Below, piece after piece: positions 45,859 through 54,600 of a stretch of 64,000 nucleotides of DNA. The position numbers were made by a program, and so were the translations under genes. Source of the stretch: Enterococcus pseudoavium NBRC 100491 (GTDB lineage Bacteria > Bacillota > Bacilli > Lactobacillales > Enterococcaceae); the NCBI RefSeq assembly GCF_001544295.1, contig NZ_BCQF01000012.1, positions 23,275-87,274 on the forward strand. The letters are read 5' to 3'. The notes below the pieces were generated by a model. It did not search any database, was not told the DNA's origin, and worked only from the letters and a program-made list of their open reading frames with translations. Position 1 is the first letter of the stretch, and each line of letters opens with the position of its first letter.

Positions 45859-48060
45859 CTAATTTCCTTGTTGGTATTGCTGCCACAATTCTTGGCCTTT
45901 TTCTTTTAATTTATTGGCGCCTTCTTTGGCTTTTTCAAAAAAGTTGGCTGCTCCTTCACTTGCTTTACCACCAATATCTTTTAATTCTTCTCGCCATTTA
46001 CTTGCATCTGAGTCTTCAGCACCTTGATTGATTTGATCTGCCGCTACCACCTGTCCACCAGTAGCATAGGCATCTGCTACTTCAAAAGAGTACTGGCCCG
46101 CGTAAGGTAAGATTGATTCTGCTTCGGCTTTAAAAACTTGACCGACTTCTGAACCGCTCGTTCCACTCAGATAGTGCGTTTCACTGACTTTTTCAAAACC
46201 TAACCACGTTGAAATCACAACATTCGGTGTATAACCGATAATCCATTGGTCATTGACCTTGTTGGCATCAAAATTGGTTTCGGTCGTTCCGGTTTTACCA
46301 GCTACCGTAAAGCCGGCTGGTGCTGCTTGAGCGGCTGTTCCATTTGAGAAGGTCCCTAAAAGCATGCTGGTCATTTCATTGGCAACTTCTTTAGAAACAA
46401 CTTGTTCGTATCTAGGTGAGCTGTTGTCTTCGATCACGGCGCCCGTTGAATCGATAATCTTTGTGATCAAATGCGGTTCATAAACTTTTCCTTCATTAGC
46501 AAAGGCGCCATAAGCTGCCGCCATCTGCATCGGTGAAGTCCCTTTTTCCAAACCGCCTAATGCTAAACCGTAATACTTATCGGATTTACTCAATGGAATC
46601 CCAAATTCTTCCGCTTTACTGTAGCCTTTATTTAGTCCAATTTCATGCAGCAACCAGACTGCCGGCAAGTTCAAACTTTGCGCGACCGCTTGATACATCG
46701 GTACTTCACCTTGGAAAGTACCGTCATAATTTTTGGCCTTATAATAAGACTGAGGCTCATCTTTTAGGATGCTATCCGGTTTATAGCCTGCTTCTAATGC
46801 CGGTGCATAGACACTTAAAGGTTTCATAGTCGAACCTGGGGAACGCTGCATTTGTGTCGCAAAGTTGTAACTGCGGAAAATATGCTCCCCGCGCCGACCG
46901 ACCAACGCTTGCACGCCACCCGTTTTCGGATCCATCGCAACAGATGCGGACTGAGGCATTGCGCCATCAGCAGCATCAGCTGGGAAGTTGGCATTATTTT
47001 GATAAACGGCTTCCATCTGTTTTTGATACTCTTGATCTAAAGAGGTATAGATTTTGTAACCTTTATTCAATAAATCCTTTTCCGACATGCCGTAACGTCC
47101 GACGGCTTCATCAATGACTGCATCAAAATAAGAAGGGTAACGATAACCAGCATCGGCTGAAGAATACGTGTCATTTAACTCGCTGCCGAGATCCACCGCT
47201 GCTTCTTGATTTTCTTGTTCTTTTGTCAGCTTACCATTTTCCACCATGACTGAAAGCACGGTGTTTCGACGGTTGACGGCATTTTCTAAGTTGTCGATCG
47301 GGTTGTAGATACTTGGCCCCTTCAGCATTCCGATAATCGTGGCTGCTTCCCCGATCGTTAACTGATTGGCATCAACACCAAAGTATTTTCGTGAAGCATC
47401 TTGCACGCCCCATACCCCGTTACCAAAGTAGGAATTGTTCAAATACATCGTTAAGATCTGATCTTTGTCGTACTTCTTTTCAATTTCGATTGCCATGAAT
47501 ATTTCCTTGGCTTTTCGTTCCAATGTTTGATCGAGACTCAAGTAGGCATTTTTGGCTAACTGCTGAGTCAAGGTACTTCCGCCACCGGTAATATGACCAG
47601 AAGTCACTAAGCCTAAAGCTGCCCGAGCGATTCCTTTGATGTCGAAGCCGTGGTGCTGATAGAAATTGCGATCTTCTGTTGAAACTACCGCATCTTTTAA
47701 ATACGGCGAAATTTGATCGCTTTCCACATAGGTTCCTTTTTGTCCATAAAGTGACCCCGCTTGTTCGTTCTTTTCATCATAGATGACCGTCGATTGTTTT
47801 AAGCTAGATTGCAAGGTTTCCACATTAACCGACTTTGCTAAGAAAAATAAGTAGACACTCATGACCAAAACACCCACAAGGGTTAATAAAAGCAAGATTT
47901 TATTGATATGATATTTTTTCCAAATACGTTTGCGCCAGTGGTGAAAACGAAGTAAATGAGGCTTGATCCATTGCCAAAAAGTCTTCGTACCGCTTTTAAG
48001 CTGTTGCCCAAAAACTTTCGCGCCACTTTTAAATTTACGCCAAATTTCCTGAAAATCCAT
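45859..48060 (-). CDS. class A penicillin-binding protein (glycosyltransferase + transpeptidase)
   Basis: This 733-residue enzyme polymerises and cross-links peptidoglycan outside the cell. One membrane helix lies near 54-76. The glycosyltransferase domain has catalytic Glu129 (STEDRNFYQHHG) and the GGSTLTQQLAKN block near 160-172. The transpeptidase active site is Ser410 (STMK), the second motif is QSLN near 470, and KTG is near 592. The C-terminus is a charged helical tail (KAKEGANKLKEKGQELWQQYQ). It may be the partner regulated by MacP (28969-29253), as PBP2a is in S. pneumoniae; that link is inferred. Confidence 0.95.
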   Translation of the reverse strand: MDFQEIWRKFKSGAKVFGQQLKSGTKTFWQWIKPHLLRFHHWRKRIWKKYHINKILLLLTLVGVLVMSVYLFFLAKSVNVETLQSSLKQSTVIYDEKNEQAGSLYGQKGTYVESDQISPYLKDAVVSTEDRNFYQHHGFDIKGIARAALGLVTSGHITGGGSTLTQQLAKNAYLSLDQTLERKAKEIFMAIEIEKKYDKDQILTMYLNNSYFGNGVWGVQDASRKYFGVDANQLTIGEAATIIGMLKGPSIYNPIDNLENAVNRRNTVLSVMVENGKLTKEQENQEAAVDLGSELNDTYSSADAGYRYPSYFDAVIDEAVGRYGMSEKDLLNKGYKIYTSLDQEYQKQMEAVYQNNANFPADAADGAMPQSASVAMDPKTGGVQALVGRRGEHIFRSYNFATQMQRSPGSTMKPLSVYAPALEAGYKPDSILKDEPQSYYKAKNYDGTFQGEVPMYQAVAQSLNLPAVWLLHEIGLNKGYSKAEEFGIPLSKSDKYYGLALGGLEKGTSPMQMAAAYGAFANEGKVYEPHLITKIIDSTGAVIEDNSSPRYEQVVSKEVANEMTSMLLGTFSNGTAAQAAPAGFTVAGKTGTTETNFDANKVNDQWIIGYTPNVVISTWLGFEKVSETHYLSGTSGSEVGQVFKAEAESILPYAGQYSFEVADAYATGGQVVAADQINQGAEDSDASKWREELKDIGGKASEGAANFFEKAKEGANKLKEKGQELWQQYQQGN

Positions 48061-48214
48061 TTTTTGATCTCCATTCTATCCAAAATTCAGACTCAGTGTA
48101 TCACAAAGCAACGATTCAATGCTTGGGTCTTGAGACTGATACACACTTGGAAGTATTCTAGCATGGGTTCTCAAGGAAAAGCTGATTTTTTTCTTAAATA
48201 TCCGTTAAAAGTGA

Positions 48215-48220
48215 TACAAT
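48215..48220 (+). promoter_or_regulatory. rluA-family gene extended -10
   Basis: TGATACAAT forms an extended -10 element about 50 bases before the start codon. No clear -35 box is seen. Confidence 0.5.
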
Positions 48221-48271
48221 AAGCCCGATGAGGCCTTTCTAAGATTAAATATATCTACAAGGAGTAACTTA

Positions 48272-49123
48272 ATGAAATTTACCATGACTTTACCAGACCA
48301 AACTGCTGAGATGACCGTCAAAGATTTACTAGAAAAAGAATGGCTGGTTCCGCGAAAAGTCCGCCATTTTATTCGTATCCGCAAAGGTATTTTAGTTAGC
48401 GGTGAAGCCCGCCATTTTCAAGAAATGGTTTATCCTGGCGATAGTATCACGATTATACTCGAGGCCAGTGATTATCCTGAGCGAAAGATTCTATTAGGTG
48501 ATAAACAAAAAATCAAGGTTCTTTATGAAGATGAACATTTGATCATCGTTAATAAACCTGTCGGCATGAAGACGCACCCGAATCAGCCAGAAGAACGAGA
48601 TACTCTATTAAATCATTTAGCCGCTTATCTAGCCCCAAAGGCACAGCCTCATGTGGTTCATCGTTTAGATAAAGAAACTAGCGGAGCCATTCTCTTTGCC
48701 AAAAACCCTTTTGTCTTACCGATTTTAGGACGCTTGCTGGAACAGAAAAAAATTTATCGCCGTTATCAAGCAATCGTCCAAGGGACAATCAAACAAGATC
48801 TGACCATCAATAAAAAAATCGGTCGTGATCGCCACGACCGCAGAAAGCGCCGGATTGATCCTAAAGGTGGGAAAGCCGCGTTAACCCATGTAGAAATCGC
48901 TCAGCGATTGCATCAGCAAACGGCGATTTATTGCCAGCTGGAAACTGGACGAACCCATCAAATCCGCGTGCATTTAGCCAGTATCGGACACCCGCTAGTT
49001 GGTGACCCTTTATATAGTAAAAATCCGCAGGGGCGTTTAATGCTCCATGCATTTGAATTACATTTACAACATCCCTTTACCAATCAAGCAATTAGCGTCC
49101 AGGCATTGCCGGGACTTTGGTAA
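48272..49123 (+). CDS. RluA-family pseudouridine synthase
   Basis: This 283-residue protein changes uridine to pseudouridine in rRNA or tRNA. An N-terminal S4-like RNA-binding segment (about 15-70) precedes the catalytic domain. The catalytic Asp is in HRLDKETSG near residues 131-139. The family blocks VNKPVGMKTHPN near 93-104 and LETGRTHQIRVHLA near 227-240 are present. The exact RNA target among RluA-type enzymes cannot be told. AAGGAG precedes the ATG. It ends at a terminator. Confidence 0.93.
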   Translation: MKFTMTLPDQTAEMTVKDLLEKEWLVPRKVRHFIRIRKGILVSGEARHFQEMVYPGDSITIILEASDYPERKILLGDKQKIKVLYEDEHLIIVNKPVGMKTHPNQPEERDTLLNHLAAYLAPKAQPHVVHRLDKETSGAILFAKNPFVLPILGRLLEQKKIYRRYQAIVQGTIKQDLTINKKIGRDRHDRRKRRIDPKGGKAALTHVEIAQRLHQQTAIYCQLETGRTHQIRVHLASIGHPLVGDPLYSKNPQGRLMLHAFELHLQHPFTNQAISVQALPGLW

Positions 49124-49127
49124 TTAA

Positions 49128-49173
49128 AAAACCAGCGAAAACAGAGCTGTTATCTGTTTTCGCTGGTTTTTTG
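49128..49173 (+). terminator. rluA-family gene terminator
   Basis: AAACCAGCGAAAACAGA pairs with TCTGTTTTCGCTGGTTT and is followed by TTT. It is a long, nearly perfect stem just after the stop codon. Confidence 0.9.
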
Positions 49174-49181
49174 TAAAACAA

Positions 49182-49214
49182 AAAAAGAGAGGAATCAATT
49201 TCTGATCCTCTCTG
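49182..49214 (-). terminator. LysM gene terminator
   Basis: AGAGAGGA pairs with TTCCTCTCT around a loop and is followed by a run of T on the minus strand, just after the LysM gene stop codon. Confidence 0.8.
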
Positions 49215-49231
49215 AATAAGTATGCTAAATC

Positions 49232-49837
49232 TTAGTACCAGCCGTTTGCTTGCCAGAAAGATTGTGCGCCTTCCCATGAACCATAACGAGAAGTTACATA
49301 TTGATCTGCTACACGTTCTTGGTTGGCTTCAGAGTAGTCACCATTTAAGTATGAAGCAGATAATTGGTAACGACCGATATACTGACCATTCGTAGCTGAA
49401 TAAGAACCGCCTGATTCACGTTGAGCAATCCATTCTTTAGCTGAAGAAGTTGTCGCTGCTGTTGTTGCAGGAGCTGCTTCTTGAACTGGAGCAGTTTGTT
49501 GAACTGGTGCTGCTTCTTGAACTGGTGTTGCTGTTTCTTGAACTGCTGCTTGAGCAACTGGAGCTGCTTCTTTAACAGGTGTTTTGTCCGCTTTTTCAGC
49601 GCCATCAATGGTTAATTCTTGACCTGCAAAGATCATGTTTACATTGTTGATTTTATTTGCTTTTGCAATTGCGCTAACTAAACTATCATTACCAGCAAAC
49701 TTGTGAGAGATTTTTGATAGAGTATCTCCAGCTTCAACGGTGTATGTTTCTGATGCATGGGCATCCGTAGCTCCCATCGCTAAACCTGCACCTGCTGCTA
49801 ATACTGTACTAAAAAGAATTGTTTTCCCTAATTTCAT
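49232..49837 (-). CDS. secreted LysM protein with lytic transglycosylase-like C-terminus (Apf-like)
   Basis: This 201-residue secreted protein has a signal peptide (about 1-29, ending ATDAHA), one LysM domain (about 31-77, YTVEAGDTLSKISHKF), a low-complexity linker of PVQEAAPVQ-type repeats (about 80-135), and a C-terminal domain with IAQRESGGSY and IGRYQLS. This matches the aggregation-promoting/resuscitation factor-like group of lactobacilli and enterococci. The Glu in RESGG is the candidate catalytic residue. The ATG at 49835-49837 is chosen for its GGAGG. It binds and probably remodels peptidoglycan. Confidence 0.9.
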   Translation of the reverse strand: MKLGKTILFSTVLAAGAGLAMGATDAHASETYTVEAGDTLSKISHKFAGNDSLVSAIAKANKINNVNMIFAGQELTIDGAEKADKTPVKEAAPVAQAAVQETATPVQEAAPVQQTAPVQEAAPATTAATTSSAKEWIAQRESGGSYSATNGQYIGRYQLSASYLNGDYSEANQERVADQYVTSRYGSWEGAQSFWQANGWY

Positions 49838-50257
49838 TATGTAACTTCCTCCGAATTGTCTATGTCTTTTTACTGTCTTCATGACTACGAGAGTTACTTT
49901 ATCATCCTTTTGTATTTCATGGGTAAAATTATTATGACAATTCATTACAAAAACATAAAACAATGTAACAAAAGACTTCCTTGTGTGTCACTTTGAAATA
50001 TAGCATTTGGGGGAACACGACCACAAATCCTTGAATTATAAGGCTTTCAATCAATATTACTGTTTTTTTCTTGTGTTACAAAAATTAATTTCAGAAATAT
50101 TGAAATCTTTTTGTAAAGAAAAAGCTTCTTTTCTTTTTGTTCTTTTTGAATTATTTTGCGAATATTTTTTATTGAAAATGAATTAATTAGTTTTTACTAG
50201 CGATCCATTAGATAAAAACGAATAAGTCCTGGGTATACCTGTAACTATTTGAAAATA
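49838..50257. other. long AT-rich intergenic region upstream of the LysM gene
   Basis: No gene is seen. TGTAAC- and TGTAAT-like boxes near 49940-49975 loosely resemble WalR half-sites, but spacing is not right for a confident call. A CCTTGAATTATAAGG dyad lies near 50031-50045. Confidence 0.3.
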
Positions 50258-50292
50258 CAAAAAAGGTTGCCCTACCGAAAGAGCAAACCTTG
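50258..50292 (-). terminator. flippase gene terminator
   Basis: AAGGTTTGCTC pairs imperfectly with AGGGCAACCTT on the minus strand and is followed by TTTTTT. It lies just after the stop codon. Confidence 0.72.
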
Positions 50293-50293
50293 C

Positions 50294-51931
50294 TTATTTT
50301 ATTCGTAAAAATCGCCGCCATTTTTTGGCCTGCGGTCCAACGAGTTTATCGACTAAGCGAATCTTTAACGCTAAATAGAAATAATTAAACCCGCCAACTC
50401 CTGCGGTCAATAAGCAGATGATGAATGCCTGAAAACACGTGTTGCGATCAAATACCAGATAGCTCAACTGACGGGTAAGCAGTGCAACTATCAGCATAAT
50501 TAGTGTTAACAGCAAAATCAAGACACAGCGGCGAAAAACGAGCTGATAATTTGTGGGAACCACCCGCCGCAGCTTCCATAGACACAAACCACAGGTTAGG
50601 CTCAAGCCAATGAACGTTGCTACTAATGGACCGTAGACTTGCAACAATTCAATCAGCGGAACTTGAATCAAGGCCTTTAATAATAAGCCAGCTAACCAAT
50701 ACCTCACAGCGATCCGGCTATGGGAAATTCCTTGCAGCGTAGTGGATAGCATCATAAATAAGGCAGCCACTAATCCCGTCCAACAAGCAGCGACTAAAAC
50801 CCGGCTACCCAAAATATCGGCTGAATAGAAAAGGGTATTCAACGGGTAGGCGAGGAGAACCATCCCTGTAACCGCCGGCAACATAATAAAAGTGAACAGC
50901 TGAATATTGGTATTCACCAGTTTGGCCAGTTCGACTCGTCTCTGTTGGGTAAATAGTTCCGTTAACATCGGCAAGCTCGTTAAGGCCAATGATGTTCCCA
51001 AAGCAACGACTACCATCGTTAACTTATCGGGATTAGCACTGAATAGAGCATAGAGATCAACTAATTGTTCATGACTAAAATTAGTGTGGGCGCTCATCGT
51101 ATGGATAAACGTCAGTTGATCGATTAATTTGTAAAAGGTAATCCCGGAACCTAATAAAATGAATGGGATCGCTTGTCGAATAGTTTCTAGTAATAATTTT
51201 TGGGGATCGATCGTCACTTTATTTAAACTGCGCGAAACTTGCAAATCGCTGGCTTTGCGATCTTTAAACCAGTAAAACAACAAAACAGCATAGGAACCGA
51301 TCATTCCGATTGTCGCGGCGAAGGTCGATTGAATCACCGCATTCAAATAATCGCCATGCATCACTTTCATGATGATAAAAACACTTAACAGCATATACAA
51401 AACCCGTAATGCTTGTTCAACTACTTGTGAAATGGCTGAAGGTCGCATATCTTGCTGACCTTGAAAGTAGCCTCGCAGAACACTCATACAAGGAAAGGCA
51501 ATCACTGCAATACTTAACGCTTGGATCACTGGGATCAATGCGCGGCCACCGCCTGATAAAGCGGCTAAGAATGGTGCTGACCAAAACATTAATCCGCCGA
51601 AGAAGATCCCTAAGACTGCCGTCGCCTGTAACGCTCTGATAAATAAGCGGCGGCTCGTTTGATACTCCCCCAGCGAATTATAGCGAGCGATTTGTTTGGC
51701 AATTGCTCCTGGCAGTCCTGCGGTGGAGATCATCATGAACAAGGCGTAAAAAGTATAACCCATATTAAATAAACCGTTCGCCGCACGGGCATTTTCCCCC
51801 ATCCAAGCATACCAAGGAATAATATAAATGGCGCCAAGCAATCTGGAAAAAATATTTCCCACAGATAGCCAAGCAGACCCTTGAATCATTTTTTCCTGAT
51901 AAGTCAGATCACTGGGTTGTATCTTTTTCAT
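50294..51931 (-). CDS. MurJ/SpoVB-like polysaccharide or lipid II flippase
   Basis: This is a 545-residue membrane protein with about 14 hydrophobic helices of the MOP superfamily. It begins MKKIQPSDLTYQEKMIQGSAWLSVGNIFSRLLGAIYIIPW, and has RGYFQGQQDMRPSAISQVVEQ near 164-184, a hallmark of the SpoVB/MurJ group. Members move lipid-linked wall precursors across the membrane. The ATG at 51929-51931 is chosen for its GGAGG. It is divergent from murE, the same neighbourhood as in streptococci, which supports a wall-precursor role. Confidence 0.9.
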   Translation of the reverse strand: MKKIQPSDLTYQEKMIQGSAWLSVGNIFSRLLGAIYIIPWYAWMGENARAANGLFNMGYTFYALFMMISTAGLPGAIAKQIARYNSLGEYQTSRRLFIRALQATAVLGIFFGGLMFWSAPFLAALSGGGRALIPVIQALSIAVIAFPCMSVLRGYFQGQQDMRPSAISQVVEQALRVLYMLLSVFIIMKVMHGDYLNAVIQSTFAATIGMIGSYAVLLFYWFKDRKASDLQVSRSLNKVTIDPQKLLLETIRQAIPFILLGSGITFYKLIDQLTFIHTMSAHTNFSHEQLVDLYALFSANPDKLTMVVVALGTSLALTSLPMLTELFTQQRRVELAKLVNTNIQLFTFIMLPAVTGMVLLAYPLNTLFYSADILGSRVLVAACWTGLVAALFMMLSTTLQGISHSRIAVRYWLAGLLLKALIQVPLIELLQVYGPLVATFIGLSLTCGLCLWKLRRVVPTNYQLVFRRCVLILLLTLIMLIVALLTRQLSYLVFDRNTCFQAFIICLLTAGVGGFNYFYLALKIRLVDKLVGPQAKKWRRFLRIK

Positions 51932-52024
51932 GGTCTCCTCCTTCAAAAATACTCCTTTCTATATAGTAAAGCTAAAAGCAGCTCCTGACAATCACTCTTT
52001 CCTTTTTCTATTTCTGAGCTATGC

Positions 52025-52030
52025 TATAAT
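52025..52030 (+). promoter_or_regulatory. murE extended -10 promoter
   Basis: TGCTATAAT (extended -10) lies about 30 bases before the murE ribosome site. No convincing -35 box is visible. Confidence 0.55.
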
Positions 52031-52059
52031 AGCCTAGACTATATATTGGAGGTCTCGAT

Positions 52060-53556
52060 ATGCTGACACTTACCCAAGTTCAACAGATTCTTGAAAAAGA
52101 AGATCTTTTACGGGAATTCATCACACCTAATAATTGGACGCTAAACGCTCCTTTTGACAAAACATTTAGCAAAATTTCTTATGATTCACGCGAGGTTGAT
52201 GCTGATACACTTTTTTTCTGTAAAGGCAACAATTTCCAACAACGCTTTTTAGAACAAGCGCTAGCAGACGGCTTAACTTGTTACATCGCTGAGCAACCCT
52301 ATGAAGTTTCAGCAGAGTTAGCGATTATCGTAACAGACATTCGCAAAGCGCTCGCCGTTTTAAGCATGGCTTTCTATGATTACCCGCAAGAAAAATTGAA
52401 GCTGATTGGCATCACCGGAACGAAAGGCAAGACGACGGTTGCTTATTTTACAAAACAAATCTTAGATATCTCGACGAATAAAAAAACCGCACTTTTCTCG
52501 ACCTTAAATACCACTTTAGACGGTGTCACCTTTTTTAAATCAAAACTGACGACGCCGGAATCCCTTGACTTGTATCGGATGATGGCAGAAGCTGTGGATA
52601 ATGGGATGACCCATTTAGTGATGGAAGTTTCTTCCCAAGCTTATAAAGTAGCGCGGGTCTATGGTTTGATCTTCGATGTGGGTATTTTTCTAAATATTTC
52701 ACCTGACCATATCGGACCGATCGAACATCCGACTTTTGAAGATTACTTCTATTGTAAGCGTCAATTAGTGACCCATTCGCGACAAATCATTTTGCAGCAT
52801 GAGATTGATCATTTTGATCTATTGCACGAATTGGCCGAAAAACAAAATATTCCGATGATCACCTATGGAAATCAAGCTGCCGATTATCAGGTCCAACCTT
52901 TAGAACATCCTTTAGCCTTTGCCTTGGCTGGAACACAGGACCGCTTGAACTTAAACGGCGACTATCAAATTTTATTAGCCGGTGACTTCAACAAAGAAAA
53001 TGCTGCGGCGGCGCTCTTAGCTAGCGCACTAGTCGGAGCCGACCAAAACGCCGGACGACAAGGCTTAGCTGAGGCACTAGTTCCTGGACGGATGAACCTG
53101 TTACTAAAACCTAATGGTGCCCATATCTATGTAGATTACGCCCATAATTACTTGAGCATGAAATCATTATTGGCTTTTGCCAAAGAACAGCACCCAGTTG
53201 GCAAAATTTTGGTCATTACCGGCTCTACCGGCAACAAAGCCGAGTCCCGCCGCGAAGGCTTAGGTCAAGCGATTGGCGAATATGCGGATGTCGCAGTGCT
53301 GACTATCGACGATCCTAACTTTGAAGATCCGCAAAAAATCGCTGACGAAATTAGTCAAGCAATCAAAAATGACCACGTTCAAGTTCATTTTGAAGCTGAT
53401 CGTAAAAAAGCAATTCAACAAGCGATTCAACAAGCCGGTCCCAATGATGCCATCATTTTAGCTGGTAAGGGGACTGATAAATACATGACGGTGAAGGGTG
53501 AAAATCTCCCTTATGAAGGCGATTATCATTTAGCGGAAGTATTTATTAAAGACTAA
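52060..53556 (+). CDS. murE: UDP-N-acetylmuramyl-tripeptide synthetase MurE (lysine type)
   Basis: This 498-residue ATP-dependent ligase adds the third amino acid to the wall stem peptide. The P-loop GITGTKGKTT lies near 112-121, TTPESLDL near 166, and the ligase domain follows. The substrate loop reads DDPNFEDP near 411-418 instead of the DNPR of meso-diaminopimelate enzymes, which points to L-lysine, as in enterococci and streptococci. The Mur ligase C-terminal domain with GKGTDKY is near 470. GGAGG precedes the ATG. Confidence 0.95.
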   Translation: MLTLTQVQQILEKEDLLREFITPNNWTLNAPFDKTFSKISYDSREVDADTLFFCKGNNFQQRFLEQALADGLTCYIAEQPYEVSAELAIIVTDIRKALAVLSMAFYDYPQEKLKLIGITGTKGKTTVAYFTKQILDISTNKKTALFSTLNTTLDGVTFFKSKLTTPESLDLYRMMAEAVDNGMTHLVMEVSSQAYKVARVYGLIFDVGIFLNISPDHIGPIEHPTFEDYFYCKRQLVTHSRQIILQHEIDHFDLLHELAEKQNIPMITYGNQAADYQVQPLEHPLAFALAGTQDRLNLNGDYQILLAGDFNKENAAAALLASALVGADQNAGRQGLAEALVPGRMNLLLKPNGAHIYVDYAHNYLSMKSLLAFAKEQHPVGKILVITGSTGNKAESRREGLGQAIGEYADVAVLTIDDPNFEDPQKIADEISQAIKNDHVQVHFEADRKKAIQQAIQQAGPNDAIILAGKGTDKYMTVKGENLPYEGDYHLAEVFIKD

Positions 53557-53582
53557 CGGGGGTATCCCGTTAGTCTATTTTT
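53553..53582. terminator. terminator between murE and the FabK-like gene
   Basis: ACTAACGGG pairs with CCCGTTAGT around a short loop, followed by TCTATTTTTATTTTTT on the plus strand. It overlaps the ends of both convergent genes. Confidence 0.8.
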
Positions 53583-54469
53583 ATTTTTTGAGCAACTTCC
53601 AGTGCTTCTGTGTAAATTTCTGTAATTAATGTCTCCACTGGTTTCACTTGTTGGAATAAACCGGCGATTTGTCCCGCCATTACGATACCACCTTGAATAT
53701 CCCCACTGTCTGCTGCTCGTTCTAAGGCCGCTAGTGAAAATGCCTCAGCTGGATTCTTTAGCGTCAGTTGGTTTTGCAATCCCCGCAGGGATCCACCATG
53801 CGTTTTTTGCAGAACGGTTGTCGCTGTGTCATCCGCTTGTAGAATAGCTTGTTGATAATTTTCATGAATCGGACATTCTACTGCCGTTAAAAAAACAGTC
53901 CCCATTTGAACTCCACAAGCACCTAAGGCAAACGCCGCGGCCATCCCTCGACCATCACCGATGCCCCCAGCTGCGATGACTGGAATCGTTACTGCCTGTG
54001 CAACTTGCGGAACCAAAGCCATCGTCGTCACTGTTCCAATATGTCCTCCGGCTTCCAGACCTTCAGCGATCACTCCGTCAACACCCAGCTCCTCCATCTT
54101 TTTCGCTGTTTTTACGGAGGGAACTACCGGAAAAACTTTAACACCGGCTGCTTTCAACTGTTTCAGATACGGCTGGGGCGTCCCCGCGCCCGTTGTGACG
54201 ATCTTTACGCCCTCGCGAATCAACACGTTCACTTGTTCTGAGATATTCGGCATTTGTAGCATTAAATTCACGCCAAAAGGTTTGCTTGTCCGTTGCTTAG
54301 TCGCTCGAATTTGTTCCTGTAATTCTGCTGCACTTAACCCACCAGCTGCAATAATTCCCAATCCGCCAGCTTCTGATACGGCGCTGGCTAACGGATAACG
54401 AGCAATCCGGGCCATTGCACCTTGTAATATTGGATATTGAATGCCCAACATTTCAGTCAATCTTCCCAT
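53570..54469 (-). CDS. FabK-like enoyl-ACP reductase / nitronate monooxygenase-family flavoprotein
   Basis: This 299-residue FMN-dependent enzyme is of the 2-nitropropane dioxygenase fold. Conserved features are GIQYPILQGAMARIA at the start, the FMN loop AEGLEAGGHIG near residues 134-144, AAGGIGDGRGMAAAFALGA near 166-184 and GGIVMAGQIAGL near 262. These resemble FabK of S. pneumoniae more than fungal nitronate monooxygenases. It stands alone, outside a fab operon, so it is perhaps an auxiliary FabK or another flavin reductase. It ends at a terminator shared with murE. Confidence 0.8.
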   Translation of the reverse strand: MGRLTEMLGIQYPILQGAMARIARYPLASAVSEAGGLGIIAAGGLSAAELQEQIRATKQRTSKPFGVNLMLQMPNISEQVNVLIREGVKIVTTGAGTPQPYLKQLKAAGVKVFPVVPSVKTAKKMEELGVDGVIAEGLEAGGHIGTVTTMALVPQVAQAVTIPVIAAGGIGDGRGMAAAFALGACGVQMGTVFLTAVECPIHENYQQAILQADDTATTVLQKTHGGSLRGLQNQLTLKNPAEAFSLAALERAADSGDIQGGIVMAGQIAGLFQQVKPVETLITEIYTEALEVAQKIKID

Positions 54470-54549
54470 AAGTTCTCCTCGTTTCTTTTTGTTTCATCTT
54501 AGCATATTTGGAGGAGTCCTCGTCTTATTTTTTTCTGACTGTCGTTTTG

Positions 54550-54584
54550 GATAAAAAAAAACTCCGCAAAATCTGCGGAGTTCT
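54550..54584 (-). terminator. leuS terminator
   Basis: AACTCCGCA pairs with TGCGGAGTT and is followed by TTTTTT on the minus strand. It lies shortly after the leuS stop. Confidence 0.88.
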
Positions 54585-54600
54585 AAAAAACCATTGGCCA

